A program made the translations under genes and the position numbers. The notes under the pieces are model-generated. The model was given only the letters and a program-made list of their open reading frames with translations. It was not told the DNA's origin and made no database searches. Shown in pieces: positions 35,901-50,000 of a DNA stretch of 64,000 bases (within the stretch, counting starts at the first letter, position 1; every line of letters starts with the position of its first letter). Source of the stretch: Adineta steineri (lineage: Eukaryota > Rotifera > Eurotatoria > Adinetida > Adinetidae). Location: the NCBI GenBank assembly GCA_905250115.1, contig CAJNOI010000205.1, positions 62,001 to 126,000 on the forward strand. Direction: 5' to 3'.

Positions 35901-38900
35901 TAAATCCGCCTTCAAATCCTAATCCTGAATTATCATCATCGTCAGCAGCATCAACAATAGCAGCGGCAGTAGCAGTAGCAGCAGCAGCAACAACAAATCC
36001 AAATGCTTCGATATTACTTGAAAATTTAAGTCAACAAAAACTTCTTCTACCAACAATTGAACCATTATCAAAAGAATCTGTTGATCGTTTTACTGATTCT
36101 ATAATGTTAAAAATTCTTGATATTTTACCTGATACTGTTTATAAAATGTGTGAACTTGTTGTAACAACAATGCATCGTAATGGTATATCATGGCGTGATC
36201 ATTTTCTTGAAATCATTGCGAATGATATAAAAACAAGTTATTATTCATTAATTGATTTATTAGATAAAACATCATCATCATCATCATCTCAAGATGATCA
36301 ACAATCAACAATGATATTTTTAAATGATCATCAAAATTCTGTTTTATTTAGTCGAACATTATTAATGTCATTATTATTTGAAGAAATGCCATTTCCATGT
36401 GCACGTATTGTTGAAAAATTTTCATTAATTAATTTCTTTTGTATATTAATACATCGTACAACAAATTATTTAATAAAATTAAATGAAAAAAAAACTCCAA
36501 CATGGTTAGCACCAGCATTTATATTTCTTGATTTATATGAAAAAGTTTCATTAGCATCAAAACGTCGTTCAATTATAAATGAAAATTATCGTGAATGTAC
36601 ACGTGTATGGCAATGGTTTGATGAACGTGCTGTTCGATGGAATAATTATCCATCAATACAAAATAAACAAATTGATGATGCATATGCAAATGGTGAACCA
36701 TCATGTAAAATAATAATACAACGACGAAATTATCTTATACAATTTAATACCATGTTACAAACAAATGAAGATACACATAATAAACGACCAATTATGCTTA
36801 CATTTGTTAAATTAACACCAAAAACAAATTCCGATGGATCAACACAAGTACCACCACCACCGCCACCAACATTATCATCTGTTTTTTCAACATCAGATAC
36901 AAGTGATGATGACGATGACGATGATGATGATGATGATGACGATCATGATCATGATCAACATGGACGTGGAATATCAACAGGTCCTATAGAAACGAAAAAA
37001 GTTGAATCTATGGATACAGAACAACAACAGCAAACACAACAACCACAAATTGATACAACAATATCAGTTATTGAATCATTAGCAGATGAACATGCATTAG
37101 TATTAACAAGTGATTGTGTATATTTAATACGTATGCCAGTTGATCCTGATGCTATTCATGCATTATTACGTCTTATATTACGTTTAACACGTGATTATAA
37201 ATATGCTCGACAATTTGCTCAATCTGGTGGTATACAAGCAATATTAAGTTTAACACAAACATCAGCATTTCAAGGTTGTGCATCATTAATAACATTAATA
37301 TTTCGTCATATTATGGAAGATGATAGTAATTTACGTTTAGCTATGGAAAAAGCTATACGACAAGCATTAACAGGTAATCATGGTGGATCAATTGGTGTTC
37401 AACCTGCTTGCCCTGGTTCACATGAACTTAATGTTATATTACGAATACTTGGTCCAGCTATGACACGTGCACCAGATATATTCTTAGATGTTGCATCGAA
37501 TGTTTTACAATTATCACCACCATCAGCTAGTCGTTTAGCAGGTTCAATGAGTCGTTTTACAAATCCATTTATAACTGAAGATGAACATCATATACAAACA
37601 AATTTACCAATAGGTCCATTAATATTACAAGCACGACCAGCAACAAGTCAAACAACAACGACACCAACAGCAGCAGCAGCACCGACACCAACAACAGTCG
37701 TAACAGGAGGATCAGGATCCGGATCAACAATAGAACAAAGTTCTCAAACACGTTTAGTTCGACCTGCAGCAGCAACAACAACAACAGCGGCAACAACACA
37801 AGATTCTGCTGGAGAATTAGCTGAACGTTTATTAGTTGATTTACTTGATTTTCTTCTTACGAATGATGATGCAAATCCAAAACGTTTACTATCCAAATCT
37901 ACTGTTTTACGTATATTAGCTGAATTAATACGTTCTTATGCTAATGTTGCTAAACTTGTATCAACAAAAACATTTTCATTACAAGAAAATCAAACATGTT
38001 CAGCATTATCCTATATACTTGATTGTTTATTACCTGGTACAAATAATCAACAATTAGATTATGATAAAGATATTCCAGCATTATGTCGTCTATTTCTTGT
38101 TGCTATGGCTGCATGTAATCATTGTTTAGAATCTCAAATGAATTTAGTTAATGAAGTTAAAATGTCATTAAATAAAATATTGATTTTACCTGAATGTGAT
38201 GAAAAACATATGAGATTACAAGCATTAGCTAATATAATTAATACAATGATTGAATCATGTCCAGCACCAAATACATCACAACCACAACAAGGACAACATC
38301 GTTTACCACAATTAATTATAAATAATATGATTAAAATCATGTATAAACGTGGTTTAATTAATGATTTAGCTAAAATGATACATAGTATTGAATTATCAAG
38401 TTCAAAATTAGCTGATACAGTTAATGCTGTTCTTAAACCAATGGAAACATTATCACGTGCAATTAATTATGCAACATCATTACATGTTCCAGCTGCTTCT
38501 CGTCCACATACATCAAGACATCCAACAATAACAGCAACAAATCAAACAAGTACTTCAACTAATCCACCATCAACAACAGCAATGACAACTACACCAGCAA
38601 CAACAATAACAACAGATTCACTCAGTTCTATTCAAGATCAAATGTCTCAAGATCAATTAACAAGAACAATAATTGATTCATTACAATCTGCTGCAGAACA
38701 AGAGCAACAACAACGACAACAAAATCAACAACAACAAAATCAACAACAACAACAGCAACAACATCAAACATCACAAGATTCTACACTTATATCTACGAAT
38801 GAAGAAAATCGTTCATCATTAGATAATACAAATACAAATAATAATAATACATCACTTAATTCAGCTAATCAAGTTTTATTAAGTATTAGTCAAGAAGAAT

Positions 38901-41900
38901 TATTAAATGCAACTGATATGGAACCAGTTGCTGGTTTACCACAAGATGTTGATATATTTGAAAGAAATATGCATGGAGCAACTAGACTTTCAACTGATGA
39001 TGATGATGAATGTGATGGAGATGATGATGGAGCAAGTATTGAAGATGAGGATGATGAAGATGATGATGATGGAGCTGTTGGAACAATTAATGTTGAATTT
39101 GATGTAGCACATCCACTTGATGATACACATGAACATGGTATATTGAATAATTGATAAATAAATAAAACAATAAATTTCTTTTCTTCTATTGATAGCTACT
39201 AGTTCAAGTTCTACAACAAGTGGTGATCAAGAAGATGATGATGCAGAAGAAACCGATAGTCCAGATGAAGATATCGATATGGAAAGTGCTAATGGAAATG
39301 ATCGTGAACCACAACATCGGTTTGTTTTTTTTTAATTTCTTATAAAATATACTATCTTTTATTTTCTTTTATAGTTATAGTGATGATGATGAAGATATTA
39401 CTAGTGAAGAAGATGGTGATGTTCGTTTAACAGGTCTATTGAAATATAATTTCCCTCTTTTGTTTGTTCTAATTAGATTCCTTATGTTTATTTAAGGTCC
39501 ACAATCATCAGGTGAACAACATGATGATGAACATGATGATGATCTTGATGATGATAGTGATAATACAGAAAGTGATGAAACTCATACAGGAGATGAATTA
39601 GATGAAACTGAAGGTCCAACCATCGATATTCATATTGAAACAACATCAAGTCAATCAACGGATGAAAATTTAGCTGGTGATAATGAACGAAATGATCAAA
39701 CAAATGAAACAAATGATAATATTAATGATGATACAACCAATAATAATAATAATAATCAAGAAGAAGTTGAGGATGATGATGAAGATGATGATGAAGACGA
39801 TGATGAAGATGAAGAACAAGATGAAGATGATTTTGGTGAAGATGATGATGCTGCTGGAGAAGATATTGAAGATATGGTTGAACGGTAAAGAGATAATATT
39901 CATTTTTTTTTCTTATTTGATTTAAATGTATTTATTCTTATTAGTGATATGGATGCAGCAAATGCTTGGCAAGATGATGAAGAAGAAGATGAAGATGAAG
40001 ATGACGAAGATGAAAGTACAGAATTTGAAGATGATGATGGTGATATTGCTGATTATGTGAATGAAATGGAATTTGATGAAGAAGTTCTTTCTGAAATTCG
40101 TAATAATCTTATGTCACCAACTGATATTGATCCCATTTTAATATCTAATCTTCAAGGTGTACGAATTCGTGCAACTGGCTTTCCATCACTTCATGGTATT
40201 AATGACACAGGTTAGATTTTTTTTTGTTTTTTGAACAAAAAAATAATAATACCTTTTGTTATTTTTGTTATTATTAGTTGATCCTGCTCTTCCACCACCA
40301 CCTATGAGTGTTCCTGCATTACATCCATTACTTGTTCATCATGCTGATAATCAATTAAGTTCAGGTGCTTTTTCACGTTTTCGTCAATTAGGTACAACAG
40401 CAACAACAACAACAACAGCACCTAATCAAACAAATTTAAATGTTTTATCTACACAAGCAAATCCATCAACAACAACATTAACATTTGGGCAACAAAATGG
40501 ACCAACAACAACTATACTTACTGGACAAGCAGCATTAGCTGCACATCAACAAATAGCTCAACAAGCACAACGAAATCGTATGTTTTTTAAAATATATATC
40601 TTTTATCATAAAAAAGTTTTTATTTTAGGTACAACTCGTACATTATTTATTCCAGGTGGTACAACCACATTTGGTCGTGCAGCAGCAGCTGCTGGTGGTT
40701 TTGCTGAATATCTTCAACATGTTAATCAACTTGATGTTGATCCATTAACTGGTCCAACAACAACAAATGGTAATATACAAGGTACAACAACAGCACGTAT
40801 ACTTGTTGGTAATGGTGCTGATCCTGATGCATGGAGATTTTTACATGATCAAATATTAATGGATATTGCTCCACAAGCTAATGAAGGAAATGAAAATATT
40901 GATGGAACAAAAATCTATATGATACGTACACCATTAGCACGTTGGATGGAAGAAAGTATTGTACTTGATGGACCCTATGTACATGATACTGTTTTAGCAT
41001 TAAAATCGAAAATAACTGAACCATTAGAAAAACAATATGAATCAGAATTACAAGTTGTTTTAGCTAAAAAAGCTAAAGATGATGAAGAACGTAAAAAACG
41101 TTCAGAAGAAAAAGCAAGACAAGAAGCTGAACGTGCACAAGCAGTTGCAGCTGCTACAGCTGCCGCTGCTGTATCGACATCAACGACGAATGATCAACAA
41201 CCAACAGAAAATGCAACAGTAACAACAACTGATAATATTCCAGAACCAATCATATCAGTAACATCATCTGTTGATGAAATTCAACATGTTAATGATATTG
41301 CTATGACTTCACCTGAACAACAACGATCAACACAAATACCATCTGTTCTAGAAAATGCTCAGGATATTAATACAAGTTCAACACAACCAATAAATGATGA
41401 ATCAACATTAATAGCTCTTCAATCTGGAGAAACAGGTATTAATTATTCTTATCTAAAAATCAATTCTTTTTTTGTTTTTTACAGTTACAAGTCCATTACC
41501 TACTGAAAATATGTCTACAGGTGGTCAATCACCTGGTCAATTAGCTACATCACCAACAACATCTATGGAAATAAATCATCCATCACCACCAAAAGAAACT
41601 TCAACTGAACAGCAACAACAACAAGAATTACCAACAACTACAGAATCAACTGCAGCGACTTCATCTACTGAACCAATTTCTTCAACAACAACAACAACAG
41701 CAACAACTGAACAATCAACTCCTGTACCACCAGTTGAACCTGAAGTTGAATGGACAACATTAGTTATTGATGGTCGTGAATTTCGTGTTCCACAAGCATT
41801 AGAAATAGATCCATCATTTCTTGCTGCATTACCTGAAGAAATGCGACAAGAAATTTTAACTGATCAAGTACGAAATTTTGAACGTCAAGAAAGTCAACGA

Positions 41901-44900
41901 CGTGCACAACGTGCTGCTGCATTTGCAGCTGCTAATCCAACAGCTAATTTAAATCCTCAATCAACTGAAAATCCAACTAGTGATAATTTTCCTGCACGAA
42001 CAAATCAAACAGCAACGGAAGCTGTTTTTGGTGAAATGCTTGGTGAAATCAATCCTGAATTTATTCAAGCATTACCACCTGAAATTCGTGAAGAATTATT
42101 AGCTGAACGTCGTCGTACAGCAGCTACAATGGCTGCTATGAGTGGTGTTAATCTACCTGATAGTGGTCCTGCCGAATTTTTACGTACATTACAACCACAT
42201 CTTCGTCAACAAGTACTTGCTGATATGGATGAAAGTCAAATTGGTGCATTACCTGAAGATATGGCTAATGAAGCTCGTGCATTACGTGCTGCAATGGAAT
42301 CTCAACAACAACAATATTTACGTGATCGTATGGTACGAAATCATCATGATATGATGAATATGTTAACAAATAATACTCATCATAGTACACGTCCAATACG
42401 TATGTATAATTTACGTGCATTACAAGAAGCAAGAAATAATCGTGCTGATCGACAACCAACAAATTGGTATTCGTTACGTACAGGAACAAATACAGGAGAT
42501 ATAAATAGTAATACAGCAGCAATAGGTACACGGGGAAGACAATTACTTGATTATGAATCAATATGTTGTTTACTTGTTTTATTATTTATTGATGATACAC
42601 GTTTAAATTTTGCACGTTTACAAAAAGTTTTAAAAAATTTATGTCATCATACACAAACACGACAATGGATTGTAAAAGCCTTATTATCAATAATTAATAA
42701 AAGTACAGGACGAGCTGAATATGATGGACCAACATCAACACCTGGTGCACCAACACTTATACTTAAAAATCCATCAACAAATAATCAATCACAAACAACA
42801 ACAACATCATCATTAACAAATAGTGTTGGAAATGAAAATCAACAACTTAAAACTATACATCCATCATGGTTAACAATTAATTTTGAAAGTGCATTTGGTG
42901 CACGTACAAATGTATTTAAAATTCAACGTCTTGGTAATACGAAACGTCATGGATCAATACAAATATCTGTTCATGCTCAAGCATGTCCAATTGTTTGTCG
43001 ACAAGTACTTGATTCATTAATACTTTTAGCAAAAAATTTTCCTGAACAATTTCTTCCATTACCATTAAATCATACTGAACAACAAACAACAACAGCAACA
43101 ACAACAACCACAACAACAATTGTTCCATCAAATGATCAAACAACAAAAATGAATTCACCTGATAAACAATTAACACCAACACCATCAAAACCATCACCAA
43201 ATATACGTGATTTATCATTTTGGGAATTATTACTTAAATTAGATCAATCATTTAATAGTCGTACAAATCGTTCATCAACAAATCCATTACAAAATATTTC
43301 ATCTATTGTTATTACAAATTCAAATTCAAATAATAATCAACGAACATCATTATCATTAAATATAAATACAAATAATACAAATACGAATGAAATTGATTTT
43401 GAATCATCACCATTAGCATCATTATTACTTATGCTTGATCATCCAATATTAAATAAAAATACACAATTAATGGATAAATTATTTAAATTACTTTCATTAA
43501 TTTCACAAAGTTTTCAAATACATATTATAACAAAAAAAGATATTTCACCATCACCTTTAGCAACATCAACACCAATGACAATCGAACCAATAAATCCACT
43601 TCAACAGCAACAACAAGCACCACCACCGCCGCCACCAGCAGCAGCAGCAGCACAGCAGCAACCACCACAACAACCACCACAACAAAATAATCAAGCATTG
43701 TCAACAAATACAACTAATAAATTAGTTGTATCTGATGATCAAGTTATTTTAGGTTTACAATTAGATTTAGTTATTAAAGCATTAATATCAAAATCATGTA
43801 CGGAAGAAGGTCTAGAATTTGCAACTACACTCTTATTAAATGTATCCAAAATTAATCAAGCTACAAGAGATAAAGTTTTACATTTATTACTTAATGGTAT
43901 TCGTCTATTAGGAAAAGATGTTAGCGAAGAAATTAAACAATTACTATGGGAAGTTCAAGATTATCTATCGAAAAATAAATTAAATATTCCAATAACGAAT
44001 GATGATGAATCTTCGAATACACCATTTGATGAATCATCAAAATTATTTGATTCATATAAAAGTATACGTTCAAATACACTTACATCCATCAATAATGATC
44101 CAAATGCAAAACAACAAGATTTACAATTACCCGCAATGGTTATGTTAACATCTAAAACAGCTAATCAACAATTTCTATTACGTATACTTAAAGTTATTAT
44201 CCAATTACGTGAAGCAACTAAAAAAGAACAACTTGATGCTCAAACACATTTTGAAACTGAACTTCATACATTAACACGTCGTCTTGATACATTACGTCAA
44301 TCATTACGTTCACATTTTCCTCCATCCGATAATAATTCAACAAATCAACAAAATGATATACTTCAACCAATTGATGAATTAGCTAATCGTTTAGAACAAA
44401 TGCGTACACGTTTACAAACAGTTTTAAATTCAAATACAATTGAACAACGTCAACAAATCTTTTCTCAACAAGAAACAATTAATGATATACAAGATATCTA
44501 TCGTTTAATACGACAACTTGAATCATTAATTGAAAATTTTCATGAACCACCATTATCAACAACAATGACAACACGTATAAATGATGTTTTACAGACAATT
44601 CCACCATTATTTCCACAAATCAATGAACCTATGGATCTTGGACAATTCCTTCCAAATCAACAAACAAAATTAAGTGATTTATTAAATATAAATCAATTAT
44701 GGGATTCATTAAGTGATTGTCTGTTATCATTAGCTAAATTACCTGATCCACATGCTGTTTTAGTACTTCAACCAGCTGTTGAAGCTTTTTTTCTTGTTCA
44801 TGCTGCTGATTTAGATAATGAAAATGAAAAACAAAATAAAAAGAAAAAAGATCGTGAACAACGTGAAGCATTATCACATTTAGAATGTTTTGGTCCAGCA

Positions 44901-46376
44901 CCAACAACAACACCAGCTGATCGTGGTGCACCTGATGAACCTGTTATTGCACCATCAAATACAACAACATCAGCAAATGATTTAACATCACCAACACTTG
45001 TCTTACGTACAGGTGGATCACAAACATTATCAACAAATGAATTACCATTAGATGCACAAAAATTTGTTGAATTTGCTCGTACACATCGTACAGTATTAAA
45101 TCAAATTTTACGTCAAAGTACACAACATTTAAGTGAAGGACCATTTCATATATTAACTGATTATACATCTATACTTGATTTTGATGTTAAACGAAAATAT
45201 TTTCGTCATGAACTTGATCGTTTAAAAGAAAATATACGTGGAGAAGATTTAGCTGTACATGTACGACGTAATCATGTATTTGAAGATTCCTATAGAGAAT
45301 TAAGTCGACGTACACCAGAAGATTGGAAACATCGATTTTATATCGTATTTGATGGTGAAGAAGGACAAGATGCTGGTGGTCTTTTACGTGAATGGTATTC
45401 AATCATAGCACGTTCAATGTTTGATTCAAATTATGCTCTATTTATGATAAATCCAGGTGATCGTGTAACATATATGCCTAGTCCATTATCACATATAAAT
45501 ACAAATCATTCACAATATTTTAAATTTATTGGACGTATTATAGCTAAAGCTATATTTGATAATAAATATATGGATTGTTATTTTACACGTTCATTTTATA
45601 AACATATACTTGGTATACCTGTACGTTATACTGATATGGAATCAGTTGATCTACAATTTTATAAAAATTTAGTTATGTTATTAGAAAATGATATTGAACA
45701 ATTAGGTTTAGATTTAACATTTTCATTAGATGCAAGTGAATTTGGTGAAAATAAAGTTATTGAATTATTACCAAATGGTTCAAGTATAATTGTAACAAAT
45801 GAAAATAAACATGAATATGTTCGTCTTGTTTGTCAAGAGAAAATGATTGGTTCAATAAGACAACAAATAAATTCATTTTTAGAAGGTTTTTATACAATTA
45901 TACCTAAAAGTTTAATATCAATATTTAATGAACAAGAATTAGAATTATTAATATCTGGTTTACCTGATATTGACATCGAAGATCTTAAAGCAAATACTGA
46001 ATATCATAAATATCGACCAAATTCTTTACAGGTCCAATGGTTTTGGCGTGCATTACGTTCATTTGATAAAGAAGATTTAGCAAAATTTTTACAATTTGTT
46101 ACAGGAACATCCAAAGTTCCATTACAAGGTTTTGCTCATTTAGAAGGTATGAATGGTGCACAAAAATTTCAAATACATCGTGATGATCGATCCACGGATC
46201 GTTTACCATCTGCTCATACTTGGTAAAAATAATTTGTTTGTTTTTATTCATTTATATTTTATATTTATTTATTTAGTTTCAATCAACTTGATCTACCGGC
46301 ATATGAAAGTTATGATAAATTACGTAAAATGCTTTTAATTGCAATCCGTGAATGTGCGGGCTTTGGATTTGCGTAA
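29999..46376 (+). CDS. HUWE1: HUWE1-type giant HECT E3 ubiquitin ligase
   Basis: Transfers ubiquitin from E2 to many substrates. 21 exons join in phase: 29999..30043, 30125..30223, 30390..30503, 30611..30850, 30901..30963, 31016..31096, 31153..31360, 31407..31504, 31693..31754, 31807..31907, 31963..32129, 32192..32293, 32549..39137, 39196..39319, 39375..39433, 39497..39884, 39945..40210, 40278..40577, 40629..41435, 41485..46222 and 46277..46376, giving 4,916 residues. The N-terminus ([39 protein letters not shown]) is of the Armadillo-like DUF908/DUF913 type. Then come a UBA ([20 protein letters not shown], near residue 1480), a WWE ([19 protein letters not shown], near 1810), long acidic tracts (39000-40080), ubiquitin-binding [10 protein letters not shown] and [10 protein letters not shown] motifs, and a C-terminal HECT domain (from about residue 4530). 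The catalytic Cys in PSAHTCFNQLDLP is residue 4884; its codon is split by the last intron. One exon alone is 6.6 kb. Assignment is firm. Confidence 0.97.
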
Positions 46377-47047
46377 TTGAAAGAAAGAAAAAAAACAAAG
46401 AAAACAATTCTATTCTATCGATGACTTGTTTGTTATACCAACAGATAGTCTTTCGCCGTTATTTGTTATATTGTTGTGTTTTTTTTTCATTCATTCTTTC
46501 TTTCTTTCTTTCGTTTTTTTTTCTTCTCTTCGTTCTTCATTTGTATGCCATAAAACGGATATTAGAACTCTTGTCTACTCTTCTTGGTTGGGATTTGATC
46601 AATGTTAGATTGATTGACAGTGAATTATTCCTTTTGCGCCGGTCATTTTTTGCTCCTTTTAATCCGATCTATCCAACGGTTCTGTTCATTTCTGTATGCG
46701 TGTGCGTGTGTGTGTGAGTGTGTGTGTTTTTCTCTCTATATATATGTATCGTTAAGCGCTGTAGATGCATTCCTTGGCTAGCGGTATTCTAATCCGCATC
46801 TATTTCTTTCTTTCTTCTTGGTTACTATTACTCTTTTGATGTTATTTGATTGGAGAAAAAAAATCAAGTGGATGTTCGGCGCTCTATTTCTATTTTATGT
46901 ATATAAATAAACAAGAGGACAGAAATTTGTCAATTTTGTTTTCATTTATTTATTCAAAGTCAGATGCAGATGCATGTCTCCTGTCCCTAAGGGATTCATT
47001 TAACTGATCATTAATGGGTATTTATTTATTTTTTTTGTAGAACAAAA
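46377..47047. other. Spacer between HUWE1 and MSH6 homologues
   Basis: About 670 bp on the path from one plus-strand gene to the next. It contains CT-rich tracts (TTTCTTTCTTTC) and a short GT/TG microsatellite near 46700. Presumed 3' UTR and MSH6 promoter; an acceptor-like TTTTTTGTAG right before the ATG hints at a 5' UTR intron. Confidence 0.55.
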
Positions 47048-50000
47048 ATGTCAAATTTATTCAGTTATTTTCAACGTATTGAGCCAAAAAAAATGGCCAC
47101 CACAACAGCGGATGACGAATCGATTCGTCCATCAAGTAACACACCTAAAAATGGACATACAAAAAAAAGTCAAACACCAAAAGAATCATCACGTAAATCA
47201 ATGAATATGAGTGATGTCTATAGTGCTGATTCACCAAAATCAGAAAAACGAAAACCAATTGATGACCATGAAACATTACCAAAAAATAAAAGTACAAAAC
47301 AAATTCTATAAAGAATTCAAATCTATTTGTATTATATATATAGAACGAAAAACATTGAATGCACGAAATGAATCCGATGAGGATGATGATGAACCACAAC
47401 TTAAAGTTAGCAAAGTAATGAAGAAAAAATGATTCAATAATTCTTCATGGAAAATTAAATTTTTAGAGTCAAAATCGAAAACGTATTGCTATTCTTGATA
47501 GTGATGATGATAATGGATTAGAAAATGGTAGATTAATTTTGTTCTACGTTTAGTTTTTATTGCTATCATATTCATAGATAATATGGATGTTGAAGTAACA
47601 CCATCGAACAAAAGATCAACTGCCAAGAATATAAAAAAGAAAGGTAATACTTCGACTACAACATCACGAAAGAAAAAAACGGAAGATAGTGAAGATGAAG
47701 AAGCATTATATAATGATGGTTCAGCTGATGAAAGTGAAGAGAATGAAAGTGGTGTTGAAGAGTATGACGATGATAATGATGAAGAACAAGTATGATTTTT
47801 GTCAAATAGAAAAAAACTAACTTTGTCTTTCAATATTATTTAAGACAAAAACACCAAAACGTCGAACAACAACTTTAAATAGAGAGAAGAAAAAACCACC
47901 AAAACATGTACATGATAATAATTTTACACATCTTTCATTGGATTTTCTCAAAGATGGAAAACGACGGTAAGTGTGAATTTGACAAAAAAAAAAGCTATAT
48001 TTTATATTTTTAATAGTGATATTAATCTTCGACTTCATACTGATCCAAGTAGATTTATTCGATATTCTTTTGTTATTTATTTTTATATTTATTATCTAGA
48101 TTATGATCCACGTACATTACATGTTCCTGAAGAATATCTTAATAGTATTACACCTGTAAGTTATATATATATTCAAAAATGAAAATTGTTTTTTATTTAA
48201 TTTCAAAAGGCTATGCGTCAATGGTGGGTATTAAAATCAGAACATTATGATACAATTCTTTTTTTCAAAGTAATTATTTAATTTTAAAAATAAAATCAAT
48301 TAATTATTTTTTATTACTATAGGTTGGCAAATTTTATGAACTTTGTATGTTAAATATTATACACATGTAAAGAAAATTTTAATATTCTACTTCATAGATC
48401 ATATGGATGCTGTTATTTGTGTACCAGAATTAAATTTAACTATGATGAAAAGTAGATAATACAAAATAGCTCGAATTTATTTTTTATTTTTTATTTATTA
48501 ATCATAGATGAATCGGCTCATTGTGGTTTTCCAGAAAAAGCATATAGTAAATTTGCTGATATACTTGTTTCAAAAGGTTATAAAGTAGCACGAGTCGAAC
48601 AAACAGAAACACCAGATATGATGAAACAACGTATTGAACAACGTATGTACATAATTAGTTCTTTATTCTCATACACATATATTCATTTTCTTATAGAAAC
48701 TGGACGAAAAAGTAAATTTGATAAAACTGTTCGTCGAGAAGTTTGTCAAATAACAACACCTGGTACAAAAACATTTAATACATTAGATAATGATAATATT
48801 TTCCGTGAAAGTTTATTTTTATTATGTATTGTTGAAATTGTATGTATACATCGAAATAAACATATATATATATATTTCTATTTATTTAGCCAATTACGGA
48901 TAATAAAATCACACCATGTGAATTCGGTGTATGTTTTGTTGATACAACTATTGCACAATTTTATGTATGTTTAAAGAAATGATTTTATTTATTTTTCTTA
49001 AAGAATTTCTTTCTAGATTGGTCAATTTGAAGATGATCGATATTTATCACGTTTACAAACTTTACTTGCACAATATCCACCAGTTCAAGTATGAAACAAT
49101 TTTTTTGATAAATAAATCGAATTATTTGTGTGTTTAATTAGATTTTATGTGAAAAAAATAAAATATCAGAAAAAACAAAAAAAGTTTTAACATTAACACA
49201 TGCCAAAATGGAATATTTAACACCAAATAAAGAAATGTATGAAACAACTAAAACACTCGATATTCTTCGAGATGATACATATTTCAAGGATGAAAAAGGA
49301 AATCTTCAATGGCCAGATGCTTTTCAACATGTTTTCAATGATGGTAAATAATTTCTTCATTTATTTAGAAACTGAAAAATATCTCACTTATATTTAGGTG
49401 ATGCACAAGGTTTACATGTTCGTCCAGCATTTCTAATATCAATGCGAGCATTAGGTGGTATTATCTGGTAAGATCATCGAGTTTTTCTAATCAAATTTTG
49501 ATTGAAATTTAATTTATTTAGGTATTTACAACATTGTCTTATTGATAAAGAACTTTTATCCATGCGGAAATTTTCGATTTTTCAACCACCTGATGAAAAT
49601 GTTGAACTTAAAGAAGCATCAACATTTACACAACAAAATATGGTACTTGATGCAACAACATTGTATAATTTAGAAATCTTAACAAATAGTCGAGGTGGAA
49701 AAGAAGGTTCATTATTATATGTATGTGATCGATGTTCAACTCATTTTGGTAAACGTCTTTTGGCTCGATGGCTTTCAGCACCATTATGTAATGTGAATGA
49801 AATTAATGAACGATTGAATGCTATTGATATTTTACGTGAGAAAAAAGAATTATGTATAAAAATTCGTGATAAACTTAAAACAATTCCTGATCTTGAACGA
49901 CTTTTTTGTCGGTAAGATATCGAGAATTTTCTCTTTTTTTCTTCTATTTCTTTCTTTCTTTCTTTCTTAGTATTCATTCACTTGGTCATCGTCCACTTGA

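Noticed and set aside
35340-39903. Several long antisense or shifted frames inside HUWE1 (poly-Val, poly-Leu, poly-Ile, poly-Met)
   Set aside because: They are shadows of CAA, GAT and ACA repeats that encode Gln, Asp and Thr tracts in the true frame.
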